NCBI RefSeq assembly: GCF_001625215.2
Contig: NC_030385.2
Span: 34,001,598 to 34,065,597 of the forward strand
Length of the DNA: 64,000 nt
Direction: 5' to 3'
Origin: Daucus carota subsp. sativus
Taxonomy: Eukaryota > Streptophyta > Magnoliopsida > Apiales > Apiaceae
Shown: positions 36,201-47,424 of the stretch, piece by piece
How positions within the stretch are numbered: the stretch's first letter is position 1
Layout: each line of letters begins with the position of its first letter
Made by a program: the position numbers and the translations under genes
The notes under the pieces: model-generated
What the model was told of the DNA's origin: nothing
Databases searched by the model: none
Seen by the model: the letters and a program-made list of their open reading frames with translations, nothing else

Positions 36201-39200
36201 CACTATTTTCTTCGTTGAGAAATTATAGGATCTGCAGCCTTTGAACGTTCTTGTAGCTGAGATGTCCATAGATTCATATTTCTTGACAACTGTCAAGTTC
36301 TTTTTTTGTTCGCTACGTCATTTCTCAAATATACAGGCTTCACATTATTAAAGATCAATATATTGATTCCTTTCGCAGTTAGCTGCGAGCTATGATTCAC
36401 AATATGGTGGCTTTGGCACTTATCCAAAGTTTCCTCGGCCAGTTGAGGTTCAATTAATGCTTTACCAGTCCAAGAGGTTGGAAGAAGCTGGAAAATCTGG
36501 CGAGGCAAAGGAATATCTGGATATGGTGCTTTTTACTCTGCAATGTATGGCAAGGGGAGGAATCCATGACCATGTTGGCGGTGGCTTTCACAGATATAGC
36601 GTGGATGAATGCTGGCACGGTGGGTTCATTTTTTTTATCTCAACTAAGATTAAGAAAGTCTTAGGGAGAGGACAAAATGAAAAAAAGTTTGTGCTGGGTT
36701 TGGTGCATATTGCTTAATTATGTAGTTGGTGTTCTTCTTTATTGCTGATGGTGGATGCTTTTCTTATTAAGTTTTCAATTCCTTGCAGTTCCACATTTTG
36801 AGAAAATGTTGTATGATCAAGGACAACTGGCTAATGCTTACTTAGATGTCTTTTCTATTACAAAAGATGTCTTATATTCATGTGTGGCTCGAGATATTCT
36901 TGATTATATACGAAGAGATATGATTGGTCCGAATGGGGAAATTTATTCAGCAGAGGATGCCGACAGTGCTGAGACTGAAAATGCTTCAGGGAAGAAGGAA
37001 GGTGCCTTTTATGTCTGGACAAGTAGTGAGGTATATTCACCATCATCTCTGATATCAGCCCTGGATTTTCTGTAGGTTCTGTATGTTTGGAACATGCTTT
37101 GGAGTGGATGTATGACAAGCTTGAGTTCTAATTAAGCACAAATGATGGAATCTGTTATCTCATTGAACAATGTTACTACTTCTGTATACAATGCGCAAGT
37201 CTTAATTGAACATCTTTTAACTACTAGTTACATTGTAATGTATTCATTATAAATGAACAGTGCATAGCCTGCCCATTATTTTACTTTTTTGCTTCTCTGG
37301 CCGTATTTTTTGTTTCTAGAGCCGTCACTGCTCTTCCAAGCTCTTTAAGCTTTATAATACAGTAATGTATTGTCAGTTCTGATATGTTTCTGTGCTAATA
37401 TATCCGCCTGCTTTGAAGGTTGAGGACATAGTGGAAAGCCATGCTGATCTTTTGAAGGAACATTATTATATAAAGTCATCAGGAAACTGTGATCTATCTT
37501 CTAGTAGTGATCCGCATAATGAGTTCAGTTCAAAAAATGTGCTTATTGAAAGAAATAGTACTTCTGCATTGGCATCAAAGTTGGGAATTTCTCAGGAGCA
37601 GTATCTTGAAATTCTTGGTGAATGCAGGCGGAAACTCTTTGCTATAAGATCAAAGCGGCCCAGGCCACACTTGGATGATAAGGTTTTTCATTTTCTTTTC
37701 CTTATTTCACTTTAGGAAGTCGTTAATGTGATAACTTTTTTTAAAACAATATTGCCACAAATGTTAAGAGGTTATATATTTTAGGTCATTGTAGCATGGA
37801 ATGGACTCACAATTTCGGCATTTGCTAGAGCCTCTAAGGTGTTAAAAGGTGAACCTAATGGAACAAAGTTCTACTTCCCAGTTGACGGTGCCAATGTAAG
37901 ACAGATATAAGCCTTTTGTTTTACTGAAGTTTGCTTTAGTGGTGCTTTGTTGGTGAATACCACTGATGAACTTCTAGTCAAATTCATCTGGTTTGTGATT
38001 TTGTAGGAGAGACATGTTTGGTCCATTATTAATTCTTAGTTACCGTAAATTATGACTTCTGTTATAGTGGATTTAATGCGTATGAGTATTTGTTAAAGAA
38101 TGTTGAGCATTATTATTCTTTGGTCCAGCCAAGCTGCAACCAGCTGACGCTTTTTTTCTTCTTTCTAAAATCAGCCAAGTGACTACATGGGAGCTGCAAG
38201 AAAAGCTGCTACTTTTATTAGAAAGAAACTGTACAATGATCAGATGCGTAGATTAGAACACAGTTACAGAAATGGCCCATCTAAAGCACCTGGATTCTTG
38301 GATGATTACGCCTTTCTGATACAAGGGCTGCTGGATGTTTATGAATGTGGCGGTGAAGTCTCGTGGCTAGCTTGGGCAGTTGAACTGCAAGATACACAGG
38401 CAAAGCAATAAATCCTTTCGTTTGGCCATACTTGCCAAAAAATTATTCTTTAATATTGTTTCTCGTTTCTTGTTTAATAGGATGAATTGTTTCTCGACAA
38501 AGAAGGAGGTGGTTACTATAATACCGCTGGTGACGATCCATCCGTTCTTCTCCGTGTGAAAGAAGACCATGATGGTGCTGAGCCCTCGGGGAATTCTGTA
38601 TCAGTTATTAACCTTGTTAGATTGGCTAATATGGTTACTGGTGATAAGTCTGATCAATACAAGCGAACTGCCGAGCATCTCTTGGTTAGTTTTTACTGCA
38701 ATGGGCTTTTCCCTCGGTAACATATGCACGCTACCCTTGATATTCATCTGATTTGACTGTTATATATCTGCAGGCAGTCTTTGAGAAGAGGCTGAAGGAT
38801 GCTGCAGTTGCTGTACCTTTGATGTGCTGTGCTGCTGATATGTTATCTGTTCCTTCACGCAAGCAAGTTGTGTTGGTTGGTTCCAAGTTGTTACCAGAGT
38901 TTGAAAACATGCTTGCAGCTGCTCATGCATCATATGAACCCAACAAGACGGTAAGTAGATCACCTTTCGACAGCATAAAATTTGCAGTTCTGCCATATGT
39001 TTGCTTACGTTCCCGTGATGCCTTGTATTATAGGTCATTCACATAGACCCTGCAGACATGGAAGAGATGGACTTCTGGGAAACAAATAATGCTGATATTG
39101 CCCTTATGGGGAAGAACGCCTTTGTATCGGGCAAGGTGGTAGGTCTTGTCTGTCAAAACTTCACTTGCAGCTCTCCTGTCACCAATCCTTCTGATCTTGA

Positions 39201-39237
39201 AGCACTGCTCTTAGAGAAACTGGTGCGTGCTGCATAA
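32770..39237 (+). CDS. DUF255 thioredoxin-like/six-hairpin protein, SPATA20/YyaL family (15 exons, 853 aa)
   Basis: Exons: 32770-33150, 33991-34063, 34202-34223, 34322-34400, 34957-34989, 35387-35535, 35628-35784, 36379-36619, 36789-37030, 37419-37682, 37785-37895, 38175-38399, 38481-38684, 38774-38950, 39034-39237. All phases agree and the total is 2562 nt. The N-terminal 60-90 residues are rich in Ser, Asn and basic residues, like an organelle transit peptide. A thioredoxin-like domain follows ([37 protein letters not shown]) with CHWC at residues 157-160, then [19 protein letters not shown]. The rest is the alpha/alpha-barrel part ([41 protein letters not shown]). It matches Arabidopsis At4g03200 from memory. 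Biochemical role in plants is unknown. Exon 3 is only 22 nt, and intron 12 has a GC donor. The in-frame ATG at 32716 is an alternative start. Confidence 0.93.
33158..33277. repeat. (CT)n microsatellite and C run in intron 1 of the DUF255 gene
   Basis: About 100 bases of CT repeats with small interruptions, ending in an 11-base C run. Confidence 0.95.
33354..33819. mobile_element. MITE in intron 1 of the DUF255 gene
   Basis: Inverted ends GGGTGTATTCGATTGGGATT and AATCCCAATCCAATACACCC, with ATTTTAATGGATT motifs repeated in both orientations inside. No coding sequence; target duplication not resolved. Confidence 0.75.
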
Positions 39238-39452
39238 ATTATCTACTGGTGCTTTGTCATTTATGATGCAAAAAAGGGGGGGAAAAGCTACCAAGCTTTA
39301 GTTTTGTTAGTCGAGTTAAAACTTGCATAATAGTCGCAGTGAAGTGGTGTGTAATGCAGTGAAGTGATGTGTAATGCGCTAATGCTAATGTTGTGAGATA
39401 AGAGCATGTTATGAAATAAAGCTCTGAAGCTTTTACCATGCAACCATGGTAC

Positions 39453-39580
39453 GGGTTTGTTTAGATCTGTTTCTAGAGTTACGCGTGTAGACCATTAGCT
39501 ACGAGTCGGTTTCAGGGTTTGTTCAAGCCCTGTTTCCAGAGTTGTATGTCTGTAGACCATTAGCTACCAGGAGGGTTTCC
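39453..39580. repeat. 62-bp tandem duplication downstream of the DUF255 gene
   Basis: GGGTTTGTT starts each unit at 39453 and 39515; both contain CTGTTTC(T/C)AGAGTT and GTAGACCATTAGCTAC. A third partial unit follows. Confidence 0.8.
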
Positions 39581-39790
39581 AGAGTTATATGTCGTCTCAG
39601 ATCCTTGTGCAGGATTACAGCTTGTAAGATGTTACATATGATCAGAAGAAGCTTTTATCAAAATTCTGATATGCATGATTTCCTTGAAAAGAAAAGGACA
39701 CTGATTTCCGTGCAAAACATGAAACTCACGAAACTGTATAGTATCAAAATGTTTGAAATGTAATACTAAGTCCCAGTACAGAGCACGGTT

Positions 39791-39925
39791 GGATGGATAG
39801 CTCAAGTGGGTGGTTAAGAGTGTATCCTCTGGCGTTCCAGGTCTTAGGTTCGACCCTGGCTCACCCCGAGAATATCTTAGAACAGATACTCATTTGTAAG
39901 GCGTATGATCGAACTAATTTATGTT
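39791..39925 (+). mobile_element. tRNA-derived SINE
   Basis: Head GGATGGATAGCTCAAGTGGG contains the pol III A box (TAGCTCAAGTGGG, 39798-39810); the B box GGTTCGACCC is at 39847-39856. The body after CTCACCCCGAGAATATCTTA matches the inverted copy at 589-712. It looks like a tRNA gene at first sight but lacks a proper cloverleaf and continues into the SINE body. Confidence 0.8.
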
Positions 39926-40194
39926 CATCTGGGAATATATATTATGCTATTTTAATACTCGAGTGCTTGCTAGTTGCTACATATCATCAGCGTGCCCTGG
40001 CACAGGGCCCTTGTCATTGGCGGAAACTATCATTTGCTCCTCCACTTGTGACAAACATTTTTAAGTATCCACACCCCCCACCAACCAACCATCAACTGTA
40101 TATATGCTAAGCTGGGTAAAACTATCCATTTTCAAAATGCACCTTATGTAGATCTGAGTTCTTCCAACCAATACTTCACCGACAAACTCGCGAC

Positions 40195-40450
40195 AACACC
40201 ACGGTATATATGAGTGGATTACAGTAGCAGAACTCGGCCTTACAACACCGTATATATAAGTTGCTATCCGGCCTTACAACACTGTATATATAAGTGGATT
40301 ACGGTAGCACCGGCCTTACAACCCCGAATATATAAGTTGTTATCCGGCCTTACAATGGGATTACGGTAGCAGAACTTATCTAAGACTGTATGTATAATGG
40401 ATTACGGTGGCAGAATCCGTCCAAGGTTTACTAATTTGATAATATAAACG
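40195..40450. repeat. Irregular minisatellite
   Basis: Repeated phrases CGGCCTTACAAC, TATATATAAGT and GGATTACGGTAGCA alternate at about 40-70 bp spacing, five or so times, with much divergence. Confidence 0.75.
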
Positions 40451-40929
40451 GATTACATGAGCGGAACCGGTCTCACTAAAATCATCTTAGTAACTCGACA
40501 AGAAATCTAAATCAACAGCAAGTTCACTTTACTAATGATTTTCACACACAATGATATAGAGTTTATGGAATTATCTTTATGTTGAGTAGCTTTCAGTAGG
40601 TTATACATGATTGCAGACCCCAAAAGCACTGCAGCACATCTGTAATCATGCTACATCTAGAGAACAATATCAAAACATGACAGTGAAAAAGCCACACCCC
40701 TCATCTCACTCCCCACCTTTCACCGAAAAGCAACACAAGGCCCCCCTACATAATATTATTTTTGACTATCTGTATGTTTAATTAGTCTAGTTAATTACAC
40801 CACTCACTTAAAGTTTAAAGTTTAATTACATTCCTTTAATCTTGCATGGGATCATGTGACTTTCTACTTACTCTTCCTTTACTTTCCTTCTGCTGCTGCA
40901 CACACTTCACTCACAAAACACACAGAGAA

Positions 40930-40977
40930 ATGGGTAGTTCACACACCCAAAAGTGGGATGCTTACACAGTTGGATAA
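40930..40977 (+). promoter_or_regulatory. Upstream ORF in the NPH3/DOT3-like leader
   Basis: A 15-codon ORF (MGSSHTQKWDAYTVG) ends 83 bases before the main ATG at 41061. Two tiny ATG-stop ORFs follow at about 40991-41002 and 41001-41009. If the leader starts upstream of 40930 these could reduce translation of the main ORF; the transcription start is not known. Confidence 0.35.
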
Positions 40978-41060
40978 AGAATCAGACTTAGATGTCTTTA
41001 TGAGATGAGGCTTTTGGTTTCGAAGTTTAACTATAGTCTGTTGTCTTGTTGAGGGGAAAT

Positions 41061-44000
41061 ATGGGAGTTGCTACACTTGCGGAATTGAAGCCAAGCATCT
41101 CGGGGAGAAGGACTCTTCGTCCAAGTGCAAGCACACGGAATTTTGTCGAATGGTACATTTCTTCTCGCAAATTATGTTATAGGGTGTATGGAAACGTGCT
41201 TTCATTTCAAATGACAGGTTTTGAGTTGTCATTTCAAATGACAGGTTTTGAGTTGTCATTTCAAATTCTCATGTTTATACTAATAATATTTGAATGTCGT
41301 GAATTTTAAATGAAATCCAAATCCATGAAATCCAAATCCTTATCCCCAAACATGTTATTTGTTCAATTCAGAATTTCAAATGAAATCCTGGTTCCCAAAC
41401 AGACAATTATGTTTTGGAACTCATTTACAAGCTTTGGTTGCGCGTTTGGTTTCCTAACCTAGCTTCTCAGATAATACAACTACACTGAAGGAATTTAATA
41501 GATTCCTAACAGATTACACAAAATTCCAAAAATATTATCTCTAAGCTCATAAAGTTCTTGTCTATATGCACTACATTACATAAATTGTGACACTGACTTC
41601 TAAACAAACTTGAACCCAGAAGACAGTGTCACAAGGCCACTGTCCTTGCTTCAACTGGAGCCACACAAGTCGTAAATTCCCATAGTCCATTGTCTATTGC
41701 CAATAATTCTATAACTCACCATTTAAAGACTCTCAAATCAATGAATTATAAACGTCGTACTGCCATTGCTTGATTACGAACACCAGTTTTGAATATAGCA
41801 GATTAAAGGAACAATCTTATCTGGAATGTCGCTATTAAGAACTGTATCACTTTCACCAGAAATGCTTCGAGGATAGTCCCACACATCTGTTATTGCAGAA
41901 TACTTTGTAATCCTCATGGCCCTTCTATTTATTTCTGAATAGTTACAAATAGGATTACATTATCTGTAGGGGTGACTTGTTCTCTTAATAAACAGTAGTT
42001 CATAATTTTTTGCTTCTGAACTATTGGTATAAACTTGGAAGAATCTCCGAAAGTACTATTTATAGGAAGGAGTGATAAATATTAAATAGCAAGGATGTAT
42101 GTCTTCTTCTGTTGATCTCTTTTTAGACAAATATCTATATAGTGGAAATAACTCTATTGTTGTTTCAACTTGCAGGCCGATATCTGATGTTTCCAGCGAT
42201 CTTACAGTCGAAGTAGGAACAGCAAGTTTTTCTCTTCACAGAGTAAGGAGATGAATTTTATCTATGTTTCAGTACTGATTACTTAGTTAACACTTTCTTG
42301 TTATACGGAGCTATTTAAGCTTGTCCAATTTAGAGTGAACCTAGAAAACATGCAAATAAGTTGATCAAATTTGAAATCTTATTAATAGTGGAGGCTTGTG
42401 AAGTAAAATCATTTACATATGAATCAAATTTGTAGACAGTGGAGAATAGAGGAAGAAAATTTAGTAAACTTTTAGTTGAGACTTTGAACATAATATGAAT
42501 ATGACCTCTTTACAGTTCCCTTTGATTTCGCGGAGTGGAAGAATCCAAAAGCTGTTGCAGGAAGCAAAGGATGCGAAGATCTGCAGACTGAATGTGACAG
42601 GTATTCCTGGTGGAGCAGAGGCATTTGAGCTAGCTGCAAAGTTCTGTTATGGAGTGAACATTGATATAACTCTCTCAAACATTGCTATGCTACGGTGTGC
42701 TGCTCATTTTTTGGAAATGACTGAAGAATTTTCGGACAAGAACTTGATACCCCGAACTGAAGGATATTTAAAGGAAATGGTACTTCCAAGCATATCAAAC
42801 TCAATATCTGTTCTTCATCATTGTGAAAAGCTCCGACCATTGTCAGAAGAAATCAACCTAGTTGGCAGACTTATCAGTGCAATAGCAAACAATGTCTGTA
42901 AAGAGCAGCTCACCTCTGGCTTGTCCAAGCTAGATCACAACTTCTCTACAAAATCTGTACCTACCATGGAGACAGAAAATACTTCAGACTGGTGGGGTAA
43001 ATCAATGACAGTTCTAAGTCTTGATTTCTTTCACAGGGTTCTTACTGCAGTGAAGACAAAAGGCCTAAACCAAGATTTGATCAGCAGAATTTTGATTGAT
43101 TATACGCATCATTCTCTCCAAGGCCTTCTTGCGAGGGATCCACAATTGGTCAAGGGAAGCTTGTCTGACACCGAGTTGCAGAAGAAACAAAAGGTCATAG
43201 TTGAAACAATAGTTAGTTTGTTGCCAACGCCATCAAGGAAGAGCACAGTTCCAATGGCATTTCTTTCGAGTTTATTAAAATCTGCTATAGCGGCATCAAC
43301 AATCAATTCTTGTAGATCTGACCTGGAGAGAAGAATAGGATTGCAACTTGACCAAGCAATTCTTGAAGACATTCTAATTCCGACAAACTCACATGGAAAC
43401 CATCACTGCCCCATATATGACACAGAAGCAATTTTGAGAATCTTCTCCATCTTCTTAAATTTGGATGAGGATGATGACGAGGACAATTATATGAGAGATG
43501 AAAGTGATATGGTTTATGACTTTGACATCCCTAGATCTCCAAAACAAGGCTCGATTATTAAGGTGTCAAAGTTACTAGACAACTATCTTGCAGAAGTTGC
43601 CCTAGATTCAAATTTGACTCCATCAAAGTTCATTGCTTTGGCGGAATTACTTCCAGACCATGCTCGTCTAGCAAATGATGGCTTATACAGAGCAGTGGAT
43701 GTCTTTTTGAAGGTAAAAAGTCCAATATTATTCCGTAAGAAAAGATATTTAATTTTTCTAATGGCATGAAATTATTTTCTAACAACCTGACCTTCCATCA
43801 AATCAGAATGGCTTCTGAGCAGTTGTGTTTTCTTGTAACAGGTTCATCCAAACATCAAGGACTCTGAGCGTTATCGACTCTGCAAAACCATAAACTGCCA
43901 GAAACTCTCTCAAGAAACCTGCAGCCATGCAGCTCAAAATGAAAGATTACCTGTACAAACCGCAGTCCAGGTTCTGTACTTCGAGCAGATCAGGCTACGT

Positions 44001-44381
44001 AATGCAATGAATGGGGGACACAATCAATTCTTTTTCAGCTCAACAAACGCTCAATTTCCTCAGCGTTCAGGGAGTGGTGCAGGAAGTGGCTGCATTTCAC
44101 CGCGAGACAACTATGCATCAGTGAGAAGAGAAAATAGAGAACTAAAGCTTGAAGTTGCAAGAATGCGAATGCGACTAACTGACTTGGAAAAAGACCATGT
44201 CTCCATGAAGCAGGAACTTGTAAAGCCACACTCAGCAAGCAGGCTACTGAGATCATTTACCAGGAAGCTAAGCAAGCTCAATTTCTTGTTCCGAATCAAA
44301 GAGATGAAGAATACGAACGGAGGGGCCACTTCAGAAAGTCGATTTTTCTTTCAGAAGAGAAGGCGTTACTCTGTTTCATGA
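41061..44381 (+). CDS. DOT3: NPH3-domain BTB/POZ protein, DOT3-like (4 exons, 631 aa)
   Basis: Exons 41061-41152, 42176-42242, 42516-43712 and 43842-44381 join in frame. NPH3/RPT2-like proteins are BTB adaptors for CUL3 ubiquitin ligases; DOT3 affects leaf venation and shoot growth in Arabidopsis. The start MGVATLAELKPSISGRRTLR and the boundary WPISDVSSDLTVEVGTASFS fit the DOT3 branch. A partial BTB domain covers about residues 35-125, the NPH3 domain about 211-470 (DWWGKSM, SLDFFHRVL, LPDHARLANDGLYRAVDVFL), and a coiled coil about 546-585 (RRENRELKLEVARMRMRLTD). The C terminus RRRYSVS resembles the phospho-dependent 14-3-3 site known at the end of NPH3-family proteins. Exon 3 carries an acidic insert (DEDDDED). 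The family is certain; the DOT3 assignment is from remembered sequence. Confidence 0.92.
41179..41402. repeat. Repeat in NPH3 intron 1, possible small MITE
   Basis: A unit of about 27 bases (CATTTCAAATGACAGG...) occurs twice in tandem near 41200-41260. Inverted, weaker matches (ATTTCAAATGAAATCC, TTCCCAAACA) near 41370-41402 suggest a small MITE. Boundaries are unclear. Confidence 0.4.
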
Positions 44382-45443
44382 CCATTTTGCTCGCAGACAA
44401 GCACATAGTATAGTACAACATTAAAACCAAGTTCATGATCAAATGTACTGAGCTAGAATCATGATAAGCACTAGAATCATGATAAGCACACAATATACTA
44501 CTACCATTTTAGTTATTTTGTTAAAAGGGACGATGATTCCTCTGTAATATATAGATCGTTGGGTTACAGTTGAGATAACTAGCATACTGCAATTGATCAA
44601 AATAATGTTGCAGCGTGTATGAATTTGGAGTTAGGTCCATATTATATTAAAATAATAAAATGGTGGCAATTTTTCTGCAAAGTCAAATATTTTAATTGGT
44701 CTAAAGAAACCAAAAAAAGTTACATCCTTAATTATTCAGTGATCGATTAAACTTACCTAAAACATAATTTTATGTTCCAGTTGTAATAAAAGAGTATATA
44801 AAGTATCGGTTGTCAAAAAATTAATTTAAAATTTTATAGATATAATAAAAAATAAATAAATAAAACGAATTCGCTATATTGCATTCTATATTGAATTTAG
44901 GCAAGGAAGATGTACCTCCATCCATTCAAGAGAATGGGAAGGAGATCCTGAACTTGACTCGTATAAAATGTGTGAAATAAAATATTAATTTAAAAAATGT
45001 AAATTATGATAAATTATATTTAAATTTATCAAGAAATTAAATAATCACACAACATTTTAACTTGCGTTTAGGCAAGGAAGATGTAAACATTTTGTTAGAA
45101 AGTAATAACATAATAATGTGTTTGTTAAGATATTGAACTAAATAATACCAGAATTGAACTAAAATATAAATTGAAATTTAATAAGACACTTGCGTTGGTT
45201 GAATAACTGAAAAAAAATATATTTAACTTTTGACGGAGACATAATCACAACTATATATAGATATGCTAATTTATCATATTTTTGAATTTTATGATAGTCA
45301 ATGTATCATAAGATCCATGGCTATTATAAAATTATATTTATTTTATTATAAAATCTAATAAAATAACCATCACAACACTATATAAATAACAGAAACAGAA
45401 AAAGAAGAAATAAACTTTTCATTAATCCTGAAAAATTCACTTA
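44382..45443. other. Intergenic, AT-rich
   Basis: The first 250 bases are likely NPH3 3' untranslated sequence, since a copy of them recurs at 52.2-52.46 kb. A short phrase TTTAGGCAAGGAAGATGTA appears twice (about 44896 and 45067). No gene seen. Confidence 0.5.
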
Positions 45444-47370
45444 TCTATACTATACTATTAAAGCCGAAACATTAAAAGTTTGGTCGGTCGGTACGCGGGC
45501 TTTTATACGGACTTTTATAATTAACGGGTTTCAAACAAAATTAGTGGGCTTCAAACAAAATATAAACAATCAAAACATAAAACAAATCTACGATCAAAAC
45601 ATAAAACAAATATAAAACCTATTTAGCTATACCAAAACCAAAGTCAAACCTTAAAAAATACTACACTATCAAAGCCGAAACATTAAAATTTTGATCGGTC
45701 GGTACGCGGGCTTTTGTACGGACTTTTATAATTAGCGGGCTTCAAACAAAATATAAACAAATCAATACATAAAACAAATATAAAATCAAAACATAAAACA
45801 AATATAAGACCTATTTGACTATATCAAAAACTAAAGTCAAACCTTAAAAAATACATAGGCATCTATACTATCTATACTATACTATTAAAGCCGAAACATT
45901 GAAAGTTTGGTCAGTCGGTAATTGGGCCAAAATACGGGCCTATCTATATACCAATTATTCTTTTTAACTAAAATATGTTATCTTTTTTTATATTTTCTAA
46001 CTAAAAAAACTCCATTATCTAAAATATCATTGGAAAACATAGTAATTACCTTTTTAACTAAAACACATCATCTTTTTTATATATTCTAACAAAAAAAACA
46101 GATCTTCTACAATTAACACGGGCTACATATATCATGATTTTGTTCTCACAATAATATTAGTTTACTATATTATTAAAACCGGAACATTAAAAGTTTGGTC
46201 GGTCGGTACTTGGGCCAAATTATCGGCCTACTTATATAATCAATTATCTTTTTAACTAAAAAATCTATTATCTTTTTTTATATGTTCTAACTAAAAAAAC
46301 TCAATTTTATAAAAATAATATTGGACAACATAGCAACTACTCTTTTTAACTAAAACACATTATCTTTTTCAGAATCCTAACTAAAAAATCGATTTCTAAA
46401 AATAACACATGCAACATTCATATAAAAAAGGTATTATATATCTATATTATACTATTAAAGCCGAAAGCCGAAACATTGAAAGTTTGGTCAGTCGGTACTT
46501 GGGCCAAAATACGGGCTTATCTATGTACCAATTATTCTTTTTAATTAAAATATGTTATCTTTTTTTATATTTTCTAACTAAAAAAACTTCATCATTTAAA
46601 ATAATATCGAGAAACATAGTAATTACCTTTTTAACTAAAACACATTATCTTTTTTAAATTTTCTAACTAAAAAACGGATCTTCTACAGTTAACAAGAGCT
46701 ACATATATAAAAATATATTATTCTATATAATTTAATAAATAACCTGTGATATTTTTCAACCAAAATACATTAACATTATTTTTAAATACACTAATGGACT
46801 CACTTTAAAAGTAATATTATAAATCTATAATATACTATTATACTGTTAAATCCGAAACATGAAAAGTTCAGTTAATCGGTAGATCAGTCGAGTTCGGTGA
46901 GCCGGTTGGTATTCAACCCACGAACCTCCCTAATTTATAACATGTTATAATATATTTTTTATTATCTATTAAACCAAAACATTTAGGTTAGTATGATGGG
47001 TCGGTATTTGGTTTTACGCGTCTTTTCAACTTAATATTTAACATACTATATTATTAATTATCAATAACGAAATATTAAAAGATTGATTGATTGATTTATA
47101 TCTAATTTTATAGATCTCCTTAAATTATAACATGAAAAAAAAACGTATTTTAACATTCTGAGTAAAATATATATGTTCGACCTAATTTTTTATTAGCCAT
47201 TTGACGAAATTAACTATTAAGAATTTATCATTTGTTAAATAAAAATTTTTATTTAATCATATTATTCTATCATAATTTTATTCTCACAATAATATTATTT
47301 TGAATTAAAATATATACGATAAAATAGCAAATATTATAACCGCCCGTGCATTGCACGGGTTATAAGCTAG
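45444..47370 (+). mobile_element. Helitron cluster: several 5' ends, one 3' end
   Basis: The 5'-terminal sequence TCTATACTATACTATTAAAG plus CCGAAACATTAAAAGTTTGG begins at 45444 and recurs, more or less decayed, near 45658, 45862/45871, 46150, 46441 and 46824. A single 3' terminus ends the cluster: hairpin CCCGTGCATTGCACGGG at 47343-47359, then CTAG at 47367-47370 followed by T. No Rep, helicase or RPA sequence is visible. Either short Helitrons inserted next to each other's 5' ends, or the 5' end was multiplied during transposition. Confidence 0.75.
47343..47370 (+). other. Helitron 3' terminus
   Basis: A 17-base near-perfect palindrome (CCCGTGCATTGCACGGG) can form a 7-bp stem. CTAG ends the element at 47370 and the next host base is T. 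Confidence 0.85.
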
Positions 47371-47424
47371 TCATAATTTATTTTAATAATACAAAATATA
47401 ATTAGAAAGAACATATCAAATTTA

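Larger units (their letters stand above)
39238..41060. other. Intergenic region between the DUF255 and NPH3 genes
   Basis: Contains a 62-bp tandem duplication (39453-39580), a SINE (39791-39925), a minisatellite-like array (about 40195-40450) and, near the right end, the promoter and 5' leader of the NPH3 gene. No gene of its own. Confidence 0.6.

Noticed and set aside
39791..39870. tRNA gene
   Set aside because: A and B boxes are present, but the arms do not form a cloverleaf and the sequence continues into a repeated SINE body also found at 589-712.
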